A DNA stretch of 64,000 bases from Brevundimonas sp. LM2 (lineage in GTDB: Bacteria; Pseudomonadota; Alphaproteobacteria; Caulobacterales; Caulobacteraceae): positions 2,088,501 through 2,152,500 of the forward strand of contig NZ_CP019508.1 of NCBI RefSeq assembly GCF_002002865.1, in the 5' to 3' direction. Below, piece by piece: positions 30,073-40,954 of this stretch. The position numbers were made by a program, and so were the translations under genes. Under the pieces are notes generated by a model that had not been told where the DNA came from, did not search any database, and worked only from the letters and a program-made list of their open reading frames with translations. Position 1 is the stretch's first letter, and each line of letters opens with the position of its first letter.

Positions 30073-30663
30073 ATGATCCTCGTCGTCGATAACTACGACA
30101 GCTTTACCTACAACCTCGTCCACTACCTCGCGGAGCTGGGCGCGCAGACGCACGTCATTCGCAACGACGACCTGACCGTCGAGGAGGCCTGGGCCCTGAA
30201 GCCCGAGGCGGTGCTGCTGTCGCCCGGCCCCTGCGCCCCGGACCAGGCCGGCATCTGCCTGCCCCTGATCACCACGGCCCCCGACGACATGCCGATCCTG
30301 GGCGTCTGCCTGGGTCATCAGGCCATCGGCCAGGCCTTCGGCGGGGACGTGGTGCGGGCCAAGGCGCTGATGCACGGCAAGACCTCGCCCATCACCCACG
30401 ACGACCGGGGCCTGTTCGCCGGCCTGCCGACCCCCTTCACAGCCACCCGCTATCACAGCCTCGCCGTGGCCCGCGCCACCCTGCCCAACAGTCTGGACGT
30501 CACGGCCTGGACCGAGGACGGCGAGATCATGGGCGTCCAGCACCACGCCCGGCCGATACACGGGGTCCAGTTTCACCCCGAGTCGATCGCCACCGAACAC
30601 GGCCATGCCCTGCTGGCCAATTTCCTCGATCTGGCGGGCGTCAAACGCCTGGCCATGGTCTGA
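30073..30663 (+). CDS. trpG: anthranilate synthase component II (glutamine amidotransferase)
   Basis: Supplies ammonia to TrpE. 196 aa class I amidotransferase: oxyanion motif [13 protein letters not shown], nucleophile Cys in [15 protein letters not shown], and the His-Glu pair in [33 protein letters not shown] at the start is typical. Four bases separate it from trpD. Confidence 0.97.
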   Translation: MILVVDNYDSFTYNLVHYLAELGAQTHVIRNDDLTVEEAWALKPEAVLLSPGPCAPDQAGICLPLITTAPDDMPILGVCLGHQAIGQAFGGDVVRAKALMHGKTSPITHDDRGLFAGLPTPFTATRYHSLAVARATLPNSLDVTAWTEDGEIMGVQHHARPIHGVQFHPESIATEHGHALLANFLDLAGVKRLAMV

Positions 30664-30667
30664 GGCC

Positions 30668-31702
30668 ATGTCCGAAGGGTTCAAGCCGCTGCTCGCCCGG
30701 CTGGTCGACGGCCAGACGCTGAGCGAAACCGAGGCCGGCGACTTCTTCGCCGCCTGCTTGCGGGGCGAGCCGACCCCCGCCCAGGTCGCCGCCGCCGTCA
30801 CCGCCCTGCGCATCCGGGGCGAGACGGTCGACGAGATCACCGCCTTCGCCCGCGCCATGCGCGCCGCCGCCACCCCCTTCGATCAGCCGTATGAGGTCAT
30901 CGACACCTGCGGCACAGGGGGCGACGGCCAGCACACCTGGAATATCTCCACCGCCGCCGCCCTGGTCCTGGCCGGGGCGGGCCTGAAGGTCGCCAAACAC
31001 GGCAACCGCGCGCTCAGCTCTCGCTCCGGCTCGTCCGACGTGCTGTCCGTCCTCGGCGTCGACCTGACCGCAGGGCCGGAGCGCCAGAAGCGGGCGCTGG
31101 ACGAAGCAGGGATCTGTTTCCTGTTCGCCCCCCACTATCACGGGGCCATGCGCCACGTCGGGCCGATCCGCGCCGAGATCGGCTTCCGTACCGTGTTCAA
31201 CCTGCTCGGGCCGCTGTCCAACCCGGCCCTGGCGCGGCGTCAGGTCATGGGCGTCTATGATCCGCGGCTGCTCGAGCCGCTCGCCCAGGTGCTGGGCAAT
31301 CTGGGGGCCGCCCGGGCCTGGACGGTCCACGGCGAAGGCCTGGACGAACTGACCACGACCGGCCCGACCGCGGTCGCGGAATGGAAGGACGGTGCCGTCC
31401 ACCGCTTCACCGTCACCCCCGAGGACGCCGGCCTGCCCCGCGCCGACCTCGCGGCCCTGCGCGGCGGCGACGCCGAGACCAATGCCGCCGCCCTGACCGC
31501 CCTGCTGGACGGGGCCGCCGGACCCTATCGCGACGTCGTCCTGCTGAACGCCGCCGCCGCCCTGATCGTCGCCGACCACGCCGCCGACCTGAAAGAGGGC
31601 GTGGCCCTGGCCGCCCGCGCCATCGATGACGGGTCCGCCCGCACCGCTCTGACGACCCTGGCCGCCGTCACCTCGGCCCCCGAACCGGTCGAGGCCACAT
31701 GA
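30668..31702 (+). CDS. trpD: anthranilate phosphoribosyltransferase
   Basis: Transfers phosphoribose from PRPP to anthranilate. 344 aa. The glycine loop [17 protein letters not shown] (about residue 76), [17 protein letters not shown] and the metal-binding region [18 protein letters not shown] are diagnostic. The ATG at 30668 lies just after the trpG stop; the frame is open further upstream only within trpG. It overlaps trpC by 4 bases. Confidence 0.97.
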   Translation: MSEGFKPLLARLVDGQTLSETEAGDFFAACLRGEPTPAQVAAAVTALRIRGETVDEITAFARAMRAAATPFDQPYEVIDTCGTGGDGQHTWNISTAAALVLAGAGLKVAKHGNRALSSRSGSSDVLSVLGVDLTAGPERQKRALDEAGICFLFAPHYHGAMRHVGPIRAEIGFRTVFNLLGPLSNPALARRQVMGVYDPRLLEPLAQVLGNLGAARAWTVHGEGLDELTTTGPTAVAEWKDGAVHRFTVTPEDAGLPRADLAALRGGDAETNAAALTALLDGAAGPYRDVVLLNAAAALIVADHAADLKEGVALAARAIDDGSARTALTTLAAVTSAPEPVEAT

Positions 31703-32487
31703 CCGACATCCTGGAACAGATCGCCGCCTACAAGCGGGTCGAGGTCGCCGAGCGCAAGGCCGCCCGCCCCTTGGCCGAGGTCGAATCTCTGGCTTTGGTC
31801 GCCGGCATGCCGCGCGGCTTCCTGGCGGCCCTGCGCCGCCGCTCGCACGACGGCCGTCCGGCCCTGATCGCCGAGATCAAGAAGGCCAGCCCGTCCAAGG
31901 GCCTGATCCGCGCCGACTTCGATCCACCGGCCCTGGCCCGCGCCTATGAGGTGGGCGGCGCGACCTGCCTGTCCGTCCTGACCGACGAGCCCAGCTTCCA
32001 GGGCCACGACGCCTATCTGGGCGCCGCGCGCGCCGCGACCGCCCTGCCCTGTCTGCGAAAGGACTTCCTGGTCGATCCCTGGCAGGTGGCCGAAAGCCGC
32101 GCCCTGTGCGCCGACGCCATCCTGATCATCCTGTCGATGGTCGACGACGCCCTCGCCGCCGACCTGCTGGCCGAGGCGCGTCGATTCGGCATGGACGCCC
32201 TGATCGAGACTCACGACGAGGCCGAGATGGCCCGCGCCGTGGCCTTGGGCGGCGACCTGATCGGCATCAACAACCGGTCGCTGCGCACCTTCGAAGTCGA
32301 TCTGGGGGCCACCGCCCGCTACGCCGCCATGGCTCCCTCCGGTGCCCTGCTGGTCGCCGAGAGCGGCATCTTCACGGCCGCCGACGTGGCCGAGGTCGCG
32401 GCGGCGGGTGCACGCGCGATCCTTGTTGGAGAATCTCTCATGCGTCAGAGCGATGTGGAAGAAGCGACGCGCACTCTGCTGGCCTGA
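31699..32487 (+). CDS. trpC: indole-3-glycerol-phosphate synthase
   Basis: Ring closure of carboxyphenylamino-deoxyribulose phosphate to indoleglycerol phosphate. 262 aa TIM barrel: [17 protein letters not shown] near residue 55, [41 protein letters not shown] and VAESGIF. Overlaps trpD by 4 bases. It ends 2 bases before the convergent DJ-1/PfpI gene. Confidence 0.97.
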   Translation: MTDILEQIAAYKRVEVAERKAARPLAEVESLALVAGMPRGFLAALRRRSHDGRPALIAEIKKASPSKGLIRADFDPPALARAYEVGGATCLSVLTDEPSFQGHDAYLGAARAATALPCLRKDFLVDPWQVAESRALCADAILIILSMVDDALAADLLAEARRFGMDALIETHDEAEMARAVALGGDLIGINNRSLRTFEVDLGATARYAAMAPSGALLVAESGIFTAADVAEVAAAGARAILVGESLMRQSDVEEATRTLLA

Positions 32488-32489
32488 GA

Positions 32490-33116
32490 TCAGGCGGCCA
32501 GCGACTGCTCCATGAACGGCGCGATGACGCCCAGCGCCCGGTCGACATAGGCCGCCTTCTCTCCCACCGGGGCGACATAGTGGATCGCCTCTTCGGCGTC
32601 CTGCAGCGAGGCCAGCCGCGCGATGGTCCAGGCCGCCAGATATTGCGACGCCAGGCACCCCCCCGCGGTGGCGACATTGCCATGCGCTACGAACGGCGCG
32701 TCGAGCACCTCGACCCCGGCCTCGATCACCCAGGGCTTGGTGGTCAAGTCGGTGCAGGCCGGCAGCCGGCCGATCAGCCCCAATTTCGCCAACAGCAGCG
32801 TGCCCGAACATTGGGCCCCGATCAGCTGGCGCGCTGGATCGAGCGTGATTCGCGCCAGCATCGCCGGGTCGGCTGCGACCTCGCGCGTACGAATGCCGCT
32901 GCCGATCAGGACCGCGTCCGCCTCGGCCGCATATTCGAGCGGCTCCTGCCGCTGGATCGTGACCCCGTTCATCGAGGTCACCTCCAGCGTCGGAGCGGCG
33001 ATGCGCGTCTCCCAGCCCTTGGCGCGCATCCGGTTCAGGATGCCGGCGGCGATGAAGGAATCCAGCTCGTTGAAGCCGTCGAAGGTGAGGATGGCGATGC
33101 GCACGGTGCGCTCCAT
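32490..33116 (-). CDS. DJ-1/PfpI family protein
   Basis: 208 aa from MERTVRIAILTFDGFNELDSF; the frame is open 39 codons further but without homology and into the lexA control region. The conserved nucleophile-elbow Cys is in IGAQCSGTLLLAKLGLIG near residue 107, and TFDGFNELD supplies the usual acidic residue. The specific activity (protease, glyoxalase, deglycase or amidotransferase-like sensor) cannot be told. It lies where many alphaproteobacteria carry moaC-moeA between trpC and lexA. Confidence 0.85.
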   Translation of the reverse strand: MERTVRIAILTFDGFNELDSFIAAGILNRMRAKGWETRIAAPTLEVTSMNGVTIQRQEPLEYAAEADAVLIGSGIRTREVAADPAMLARITLDPARQLIGAQCSGTLLLAKLGLIGRLPACTDLTTKPWVIEAGVEVLDAPFVAHGNVATAGGCLASQYLAAWTIARLASLQDAEEAIHYVAPVGEKAAYVDRALGVIAPFMEQSLAA

Positions 33117-33213
33117 AAGGGCGCGGTCTCCCGGCACGGGGACGCTCGCGACCCGTGGATGAGAGGCCAAGCGGGGCCGCAATGCACGTGAAAAACCGCC
33201 GGCCACCGTTAAG

Positions 33214-33240
33214 TTGACATTAGGCAAGAACACTTACAGA
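33214..33240 (+). promoter_or_regulatory. probable lexA promoter
   Basis: TTGACA at 33214-33219 and a weak -10 TACAGA at 33235-33240, 15-base spacer, about 45 bases before the lexA ATG. The -10 is covered by the first SOS box, which fits autorepression. Confidence 0.5.
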
Positions 33241-33242
33241 AC
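33228..33242 (-). promoter_or_regulatory. LexA binding site (SOS box) 1
   Basis: GAAC-ACTTACA-GAAC, which on the minus strand reads GTTC-N7-GTTC, the direct-repeat SOS box of alphaproteobacteria. It overlaps the presumed lexA -10 and also lies upstream of the divergent DJ-1/PfpI gene. Confidence 0.85.
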
Positions 33243-33252
33243 ATCGACAACG

Positions 33253-33267
33253 GTTCACGACTTGTTC
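33253..33267 (+). promoter_or_regulatory. LexA binding site (SOS box) 2
   Basis: GTTC-ACGACTT-GTTC, a perfect GTTC-N7-GTTC match, 17 bases before the lexA start. Together with box 1 it predicts two LexA dimers over the promoter and leader. Confidence 0.88.
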
Positions 33268-33284
33268 TGAGGGCGATCCCCACC

Positions 33285-33977
33285 ATGCTGACCAAAAAAC
33301 AGCACGAACTCCTGATGTTCATCCATGAACGGATCAAGGAGACCGGCGTCTCCCCCTCGTTCGACGAGATGAAGGAGGCGCTGGACCTGGCGTCCAAGTC
33401 GGGTATCCATCGGCTGATCACGGCGCTGGAGGAACGCGGCTTCATCCGCCGTCTCGCCCACCGCGCTCGGGCGCTCGAGGTCGTCAAACTCCCGGAACAG
33501 GCCACGACTGGACCGGTCCGGGGCCGTGCCCCCTTCCGCCCCGACGTCATCGAGGGCGGCGGACGACCCCGCCCGGTCGAGCCCGCCAACGACACTCGCG
33601 AACTGGTGCTGGTCGGCAAGATCGCCGCCGGCGTGCCCATCGCGGCCATCCAGCAGGACCACGGCCGCTATTCGGTGCCCGAGGCCATGCTGGGCGCGGG
33701 CGAGCACTACATGCTCGAGATCGAGGGTGATTCGATGATCGAGGCCGGCATCCTCAACGGCGACCTGGTGGTCATCAAACGCGTCGACACCGCCTCCTCC
33801 GGCGAGATCGTCGTTGCCTTGGTCGAGGGCGAGGAAGCCACCCTCAAACGGCTGCGCCGCAAGGGCAACTCCATCGCCCTGGAGCCCGCCAACCGCGCCT
33901 ATGAGACCCGCATCTTCGGCCCCGACCAGGTCGAGGTCCAGGGCAAGCTGGTCGGCCTGATCCGCCAGTATCACTGA
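33285..33977 (+). CDS. lexA: LexA repressor
   Basis: SOS master repressor with self-cleavage. 230 aa: winged helix ([25 protein letters not shown], about 1-65), linker, then the S24 peptidase domain. Cleavage site Ala115-Gly116 in KIAAGVPIA, catalytic Ser150 in [10 protein letters not shown] and Lys188 in EATLKRL. Preceded by two SOS boxes. In alphaproteobacteria it usually leads a lexA-comEC-gltX-gltA neighbourhood, as here. Confidence 0.98.
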   Translation: MLTKKQHELLMFIHERIKETGVSPSFDEMKEALDLASKSGIHRLITALEERGFIRRLAHRARALEVVKLPEQATTGPVRGRAPFRPDVIEGGGRPRPVEPANDTRELVLVGKIAAGVPIAAIQQDHGRYSVPEAMLGAGEHYMLEIEGDSMIEAGILNGDLVVIKRVDTASSGEIVVALVEGEEATLKRLRRKGNSIALEPANRAYETRIFGPDQVEVQGKLVGLIRQYH

Positions 33978-34040
33978 CGGCACGCCCGGCTCCGCTGATC
34001 CCGGCGGAGGAGCAAAGAGCCCGCTTTTCCTCCCCGCCTA

Positions 34041-34151
34041 TCCCGGCGAAAGCCGGGACCCAGTCCTTTGGGCGCTCCACGTCGGAGGTTGGTTGCGAAG
34101 GCGGTCCAGGCCGTGCCCCGCGCCAGCACTGGATCCTGGCTTTCGCCGGGA
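34041..34151. repeat. REPIN/MITE-like inverted repeat element
   Basis: Two 24-base ends (34041-34064 and 34128-34151) are inverted copies of each other with two mismatches; each contains a small hairpin of the TCCCGGC-GAAA-GCCGGGA type. About 63 bases lie between. It occupies the 213-base gap between the convergent lexA and comEC genes and could also stop transcripts from both. Confidence 0.75.
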
Positions 34152-34190
34152 TGAGTGGAGGCTGAAATTCCCGCGCTCCAAAAGGCGTGT

Positions 34191-36362
34191 CTATGGCACG
34201 TCAGCTGCGTCCGGATCGCCAACGCGGCTCCACGGCCGGTCGCCCCTCGCCTCCGCCGACCAGACCGCCCGCCAGCCTTGCGGCGTCTGCCACAGCTCAA
34301 CCGCCCCGCCCCGCGCATAATCAACGCCGTCCAGCACTAGGGTGTCGGCGCACTCCTCCGGCAGGACCGTCACCGTCGCCCGCACGCTGACCAGGGGAGC
34401 CGAGGCGCACAGGTCCGCCAGCGCCTCTAGGCCCGGCGCGGTCTGGCCCCACCACAGGGCGATGGGCGCATCCGTCCCGGTCCCCGGCGCGCAGGCATAA
34501 CGCTCGCAGACCCAGCCGTCCTCGCCGCGATTCGTCGCCGTCAGACCGCGCCGCCGTGACCACAGGTCGGTGGCGAAGGTCCGCACGCCGGGCCGCACGA
34601 TGACCGCTCGTTTGTCCTCGCTATAGGCCGCATTCGTCCCGCCATCGCCGATCCAGACCGTCGGCGTCGGCGCGCGCGGCCACAGCAGCACGGCGCACAC
34701 GAACGGCAACCCAAGCCAACGCAGCCGCCCCTCCCACAGGGCCACGAACAGCACGCCCAGGAAGGAGATCGGCAGCACATCGTCCGGCGCGCTGGCGATG
34801 GTCCGCACCGCGCCGGGCAGGCCGGCGGTCCAGTGCCCCACCGCCAGCATGGCCTCCACGCCCTGCCCCGCCACCCACAGGAAGGGCGCGCCCAGCCCCT
34901 CCGGCCCCAGCAGGACGCCCAGCGCCAGGGCCGGCATCAGGACGAAGTCGGCGATCGGGGCGGTGGCCAGGTTGGCGATCAGGCCGAACACGGCGGTCCG
35001 GTTGAAATGCTGTATCGCGAACGGCCCGGTCGCGGCCCCGGCCACGGCACTGGCCGTCACCGCCACGACCAGCCAGTGCCGCGCCGACTGCGCCATGGCG
35101 ATGGGCCAGGGCACAGACAGTTCGCGCGTCCGGGGCGGCCAGGCCTCGGCCAGGGCGACCAGGGCGGCCGTGGCCGCGAACGACATCTGAAAGCCCGGCG
35201 TCACGACGGCCTCCGGTTGCAGCATCAGCACCACCATGGCCGCCACCGCCAGCCCGTGCATGCTGATGGCCGGCCGATCCAGCAGGATGCCGGCAAAGGC
35301 GATCGACGCCGTGACCGCCGCCCGCTCGGCCGGGGCCGGCGACCCCGACAGCACCAGATAACTCCACACCGCGATCAGACCCGCGACCGCCGCCACCTTC
35401 TTGCCGGACACCCGCAGCGCCAGAAAAGGCCAGGCGGCGACCCCGAACCGGACCAGGAAGAAGGCGAACCCGCCGACGATCGCCATGTGCAGGCCCGAGA
35501 TCGACAGGATGTGCGCCAGTCCGGAATCGCGCATGGCGTCCAGGTCCTCGCGCTGGATCCAGGTCTCGTGCCCCGTCGTCATGGCCGCCGCGATCCCGCC
35601 CGTCCGCGCCCCCAGCCGGTCGACGATCCGCTGGGCCAGGCCGAATCGGGCGGCGTTGACCCGCATCGCCATCCGCAACTGCCACGGCGGCAGGGGCAGG
35701 ACGGCCGGGCGCGTCTCCCCAAGGGCGACGGCCGTTCCCCCCATCCGCTCGAACCAGGCCCCCCGGCCGAAATCATAGGCACCCGGGCTGGCCGGCGGCG
35801 GCGGCGGATTGAGGATGGCGAACAGGCGGATCGCGGTCCCTGGCGCCGGTGGCGCGCCCTGCACGGTCGCGCGCACCCGGATCGGCGTCGCCTCCGGGGC
35901 CAGCCCCCGGATCCGGACCGGGGCCACGACGACCCTATGCCCCCGGTCGCCCGGGCTGTCGACATCGACCACCCAGCCCTCGATCACGGTCGGCGCGGTG
36001 AGGACCGGGGCGATCGGAGCGGCCACCCGGTCGCTGCGCAGCTTGGCCCCCGCCAGGCCGCACGCCATGCAAGCCAGCAGCATCAGCGGCAGACTGAACC
36101 GCCGTCCCAGCCCCCGCCGCTTCGCACCCAGCCAGAGCGCCAGCATCAAGGCAGCCGTCAGCATCAGGGGCCACAGCGGCGGCTCGCTCTTCAGAGCGAA
36201 ATAGAGCCCCGCCCCGCCGCCGAACGCCACCGGGGCCAGCAGCCGCCAGCGCAGCGCCTGCGCCCGCACCTCGTCGACGACCCAGGTGACGACCCTTTCG
36301 CGCGGGCTGGGCTTTGCGGCATCCGGCGGTATAAGGGCCGCCCGTCCGGACACGCCCCTCAT
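34191..36362 (-). CDS. comEC: ComEC/Rec2 family DNA-uptake channel protein
   Basis: Polytopic inner membrane protein that passes transforming single-stranded DNA. About 720 aa: N-terminal DUF4131 part with two helices and an OB-like domain (PIRVRATVQGAPPAPGTAIRL), then the competence domain with many helices (LAHILSISGLHMAIVGGFAFFL and SGSPAPAERAAVTASIAFAG). The C-terminal region has lost the His-x-His-x-Asp-His metal site of a beta-lactamase domain. The true start is uncertain: the ATG at 36362 overlaps the gltX ATG, and a GTG at 36353 or further in is as likely. Confidence 0.9.
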   Translation of the reverse strand: MRGVSGRAALIPPDAAKPSPRERVVTWVVDEVRAQALRWRLLAPVAFGGGAGLYFALKSEPPLWPLMLTAALMLALWLGAKRRGLGRRFSLPLMLLACMACGLAGAKLRSDRVAAPIAPVLTAPTVIEGWVVDVDSPGDRGHRVVVAPVRIRGLAPEATPIRVRATVQGAPPAPGTAIRLFAILNPPPPPASPGAYDFGRGAWFERMGGTAVALGETRPAVLPLPPWQLRMAMRVNAARFGLAQRIVDRLGARTGGIAAAMTTGHETWIQREDLDAMRDSGLAHILSISGLHMAIVGGFAFFLVRFGVAAWPFLALRVSGKKVAAVAGLIAVWSYLVLSGSPAPAERAAVTASIAFAGILLDRPAISMHGLAVAAMVVLMLQPEAVVTPGFQMSFAATAALVALAEAWPPRTRELSVPWPIAMAQSARHWLVVAVTASAVAGAATGPFAIQHFNRTAVFGLIANLATAPIADFVLMPALALGVLLGPEGLGAPFLWVAGQGVEAMLAVGHWTAGLPGAVRTIASAPDDVLPISFLGVLFVALWEGRLRWLGLPFVCAVLLWPRAPTPTVWIGDGGTNAAYSEDKRAVIVRPGVRTFATDLWSRRRGLTATNRGEDGWVCERYACAPGTGTDAPIALWWGQTAPGLEALADLCASAPLVSVRATVTVLPEECADTLVLDGVDYARGGAVELWQTPQGWRAVWSAEARGDRPWSRVGDPDAADVP

Positions 36363-37779
36363 GACCTCCTCTTCCGACCCCCACGTCGTCACCCGCTTCG
36401 CCCCCTCGCCCACCGGTTCCCTGCACATAGGCGGTGCAAGAACGGCGCTTTTCAACTGGCTTTACGCCAAGGGCCGCGGCGGCAAATTCCTGGTCCGGGT
36501 CGAGGACACCGATCGCGAGCGCTCGACCGACGACGCCGTCAAGGCGATCTTCGACGGCCTCAGCTGGCTGGAACTGTTCGCCGACGAGGAGCCGGTGTTC
36601 CAGCACGCCCGCGCCGATCGCCACCGCGAGGTGGTCGATCAGTTGCTGGAGCGCGGCGCGGCCTATCGCGATTTCACCTCGGCCGAGGAGACGGGCCGGC
36701 TGCGTGACGCCGCCAAGGCCGAGCGCCGGACCTTCGAGTCCCCCTGGCGCGACCGCGAACCGACCGTCGACGACCTGTCGCTACCGCACGTCGTGCGCTT
36801 TCGCCGCCCCCTTCCCGGCCGTGTGGGCGTGGCCGACGCGGTGCAGGGCGAGGTCAGTTGGGGCAATGATGATCTGGATGACCTGGTCCTGCTCCGCTCC
36901 GACGGGGCCCCGACCTACAACCTGGCCGTCGTCGTCGACGACCACGACATGGGCGTCACCCATGTCATCCGCGGCGACGACCATCTGAACAACGCCGCGC
37001 GTCAGTCCCTCATCTACGACGCGCTGAACTGGGTCCGGCCGACTTTCGCCCACATCCCCCTGATCCACGGGCCGGACGGCGCGAAACTGTCGAAGCGCCA
37101 CGGGGCCCAGGCCGTCCATGAATATGCCGAGATGGGCTATCTGCCCGAGGCCATGCGCAACTACCTTGCCCGCCTGGGCTGGGCCCACGGCGACGACGAA
37201 CTGTTCAGCGACGACCAGGCGCGCGAATGGTTCGACCTGGCCGGCGTCGGCAAGGCCCCGGCCCGGTTGGACTTCGACAAACTGGCCCACGTCAATGCCC
37301 ATTGGATCCGCCTGGCCGACGACGATCGCCTGTCCAAGGTGGTGCTGGATATCCATCTGGCGCGCGGCCATGCCCTGGCCGAGCATGATGAGGTGCGCCT
37401 TCTGCGCGCGATGCCTTTCGTCAAGGACCGGGCCCGGACCGCGCTTGAACTCGCGGATCAGACCGGCTTCGTCCTGCGCCAGAGGCCCCTGACGATCTTC
37501 GAGAAGGCCTTGCCTTTGCTCGTGGGGGAATCCGGCGAGCGCATCGCGCGCCTGCGGGACCGGCTGCGATTGTTCGCCAGCTGGGACGTCTTCGCGCTGG
37601 AGGCCGAGCTCAAGGCCTTCGCCGAAGAGGAAGCGGTCGGCTTCGGCAAGATCGGTCCGGCCGTCCGAGCCGCCTTGACCGGCGACGGCGTCTCGCCCGA
37701 CATCGCCAAGACCCTGGCGGCCCTCGGACGCGATGAGGCGCTGGGGCGCTTGGATGATGCGTTGCAACAGACTAGATGA
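36361..37779 (+). CDS. gltX: glutamate-tRNA ligase
   Basis: Charges tRNA-Glu. 472 aa class I synthetase: [24 protein letters not shown] contains the HIGH-type motif, and KLSKRHGA near residue 245 is the KMSKS-type motif. The presence of a possible second, tRNA-Gln-directed GltX elsewhere cannot be judged here. The ATG at 36361 faces the divergent comEC start with shared bases; a weak TATAAG at 36330 may be its -10. Confidence 0.96.
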   Translation: MTSSSDPHVVTRFAPSPTGSLHIGGARTALFNWLYAKGRGGKFLVRVEDTDRERSTDDAVKAIFDGLSWLELFADEEPVFQHARADRHREVVDQLLERGAAYRDFTSAEETGRLRDAAKAERRTFESPWRDREPTVDDLSLPHVVRFRRPLPGRVGVADAVQGEVSWGNDDLDDLVLLRSDGAPTYNLAVVVDDHDMGVTHVIRGDDHLNNAARQSLIYDALNWVRPTFAHIPLIHGPDGAKLSKRHGAQAVHEYAEMGYLPEAMRNYLARLGWAHGDDELFSDDQAREWFDLAGVGKAPARLDFDKLAHVNAHWIRLADDDRLSKVVLDIHLARGHALAEHDEVRLLRAMPFVKDRARTALELADQTGFVLRQRPLTIFEKALPLLVGESGERIARLRDRLRLFASWDVFALEAELKAFAEEEAVGFGKIGPAVRAALTGDGVSPDIAKTLAALGRDEALGRLDDALQQTR

Positions 37780-37843
37780 TCGCGGATCACCATCGCGGCC
37801 CGGGTCTTCCCGTCCGGTCCGAACACCTTCGCAAGGGCGCCTG

Positions 37844-39145
<1,302 letters not shown>

Positions 39146-39156
39146 TCCGCGCGCCC

Positions 39157-39184
39157 GAGGGGGACGGCCGTCGTCGTCCCCCTC
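39157..39184. terminator. hairpin between convergent gltA and kinase genes
   Basis: A 10-bp perfect stem (GAGGGGGACG at 39157-39166 with CGTCCCCCTC at 39175-39184) and an 8-base loop, filling the short gap between the two stops. There is no clear T run, so intrinsic termination in either direction is only probable. Confidence 0.5.
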
Positions 39185-40877
39185 AGCGCACCATCCACGA
39201 CACCAGCAGCAGGACCAGCAGCACCGCGCTGACCCCCTGCCAGAACCGCACGGGCTCGCGCTCCATCAGCGACAGGTCGCGCCGAAGCGGCACCGCCTGC
39301 GCGCTGCCCCCCTCCAGCACGTGGATCAGCTCCTCGACGTCGGCGAACCGGTCGGCCGGATCGACGGCCAGCGTCCGCATTATCGCCGCCTCCAGCCAGG
39401 CGGGCATGTCGGGCCGGTGGGTCGTCGGACGAGTCGGCTTGTCGAAACGGATGCGGTTAAAATCCGTCTCCTGTCCGCTGGGATAGTCGCCGGTGAACAG
39501 CCGGTACAGCGTCACGCCCAGGGCATATTGGTCGGCCAGGGCGTCACCGGCATTGCCCGCGAACATCTCCGGGGCCTTATAGCCCGGCGTCCCCGGGGCC
39601 TCGGCCTCGGCGAACTCCTCGATCCGCGGCAGGCGCGCCACCCCGAGGTCGATCAGCTTCACCCCGCCGTTCGCTTCCAGGATGACATTGTCAGGCTTGA
39701 TGTCGCGATGGGTCACGCCCAGCCGATGGAGGGCGGCGACCCCGCGCGCGAGCCGGATCGACAGATCGACCCCCTCGGGGATCTGGAACGTGGCCTCGGC
39801 GATTCGGGCATGAAGGGTCCGGCCGACATACAGGGGCTGGGCGATGTAGAGCCGGCTTTGACGCCCCGAATCCAGGGTCAGGGTCTTGCCGACGAACGGG
39901 CTGTCGATCCGCCGTCCGATGAAGCTTTCGCGCAGGAAGGCCCCGCGCGCCCCGCTTTCGGACAGCAGTTTCGGCTTGGGAAACTTCAGCACCACGGGCG
40001 GCCCGCCGTCGGCGTCGCGGGCGACGAAGACCCGGGTGTATTTGCCATCCGACAGCAGCCGCTCCAGGCGGAAATGATCGACGATCTCACCGACCTTGGG
40101 GGCCGGCAGGATCGGCAGGCCCGCCGCCTCGGCCCCGATCGCGTCCTGATCGACCGCCCCTATCCGGATGACGTCGATGAGGATGGCAGTCGCGTTGTCG
40201 TGCGTGCCCGCCGCCGTGGCGGCATCGACGATGGCCTGGGCGTCCGCCTCGGGCGAGGCTCGACGCCCCAACAGCCGAATCAGCGCCGCCTCCGGCACCA
40301 CGCCGTGGACTCCGTCCGTGGTCAGCAACAGCCGGTCGTGCGCCTTCAGCGGCACGGCGCGAGTATCCAGCCGCAGGTCCGGCTCGATGCCGACGGCGCG
40401 GTACAGCACGTGGCTGAGACCCGGCTGGCTCAGCACGTGGTCTTCGGTCAGTTGGGTCAGGGCGCCGTCGCGGAAATGCCAGGCGCGACTGTCCCCGACA
40501 TGCAGGGCCGTCGCCTCGCGCCCCCGCATCACCAGCGCCGTGAACGTGGTCGCCGCCCCGGTCATGTCGGGGTCCGACCGCCCCTTGGCGTGCAGCCAGC
40601 GGTTATAGCCCGACAGGGCCCCGATCCCGGCAGCCGCCACGCCCTTCAGCGGGTTCTGGTCGACGTAGGCGTCGATGAAGCTGCGCCCGGCCAGCTCGGA
40701 CGCCACCCGCCCGGCCTTGGAGCCGGAGACCCCGTCGGCGACCAGGGCGACCATCCCGTGCAGCGCCTGCTCCGAGGGGGGGCCGATGTGGACGGCGCCG
40801 AAGTCCTGGTTGTCCTTCCGCGGCCCCTGGGCCGTGGCGAATCCGGCCGCGATCTGAAGCCTGTCGTCGGTCTCCAT
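39183..40877 (-). CDS. bifunctional PP2C-type phosphatase / Ser-Thr protein kinase, membrane-anchored
   Basis: 564 aa fusing two opposing enzymes. PP2C domain at about 8-235: metal Asp residues in PRKDNQD, VADGVSG, TTDGVHG and THDNATAI. Hanks-type kinase at about 262-520: Lys in VVLKFPKP, HRDIKPDNVIL, and DLGVAR in place of DFG. A single membrane helix at about 541-562 ends the protein, leaving both domains in the cytoplasm. Convergent to gltA. Substrate unknown; in related bacteria such fusions often sit by nitrate assimilation genes, not seen here. Confidence 0.94.
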   Translation of the reverse strand: METDDRLQIAAGFATAQGPRKDNQDFGAVHIGPPSEQALHGMVALVADGVSGSKAGRVASELAGRSFIDAYVDQNPLKGVAAAGIGALSGYNRWLHAKGRSDPDMTGAATTFTALVMRGREATALHVGDSRAWHFRDGALTQLTEDHVLSQPGLSHVLYRAVGIEPDLRLDTRAVPLKAHDRLLLTTDGVHGVVPEAALIRLLGRRASPEADAQAIVDAATAAGTHDNATAILIDVIRIGAVDQDAIGAEAAGLPILPAPKVGEIVDHFRLERLLSDGKYTRVFVARDADGGPPVVLKFPKPKLLSESGARGAFLRESFIGRRIDSPFVGKTLTLDSGRQSRLYIAQPLYVGRTLHARIAEATFQIPEGVDLSIRLARGVAALHRLGVTHRDIKPDNVILEANGGVKLIDLGVARLPRIEEFAEAEAPGTPGYKAPEMFAGNAGDALADQYALGVTLYRLFTGDYPSGQETDFNRIRFDKPTRPTTHRPDMPAWLEAAIMRTLAVDPADRFADVEELIHVLEGGSAQAVPLRRDLSLMEREPVRFWQGVSAVLLVLLLVSWMVR

Positions 40878-40919
40878 GCCTTGATCCCCCTCGCTGGGAA
40901 ACAGACTTCACTTCGTGCC

Positions 40920-40948
40920 TTGGATGCAAGGCCGTCCGAGCCTATATT
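40920..40948 (+). promoter_or_regulatory. ssrA promoter
   Basis: TTGGAT (40920-40925) and TATATT (40943-40948) with a 17-base spacer, giving a start near 40955, just before the acceptor half of the tmRNA gene. Confidence 0.7.
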
Positions 40949-40954
40949 GGTCCT

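Noticed and set aside
33209..33223. CtrA-like site TTAA-N7-TTAG upstream of lexA
   Set aside because: One mismatch to TTAA-N7-TTAA and it overlaps the -35 element; too short a motif to claim.
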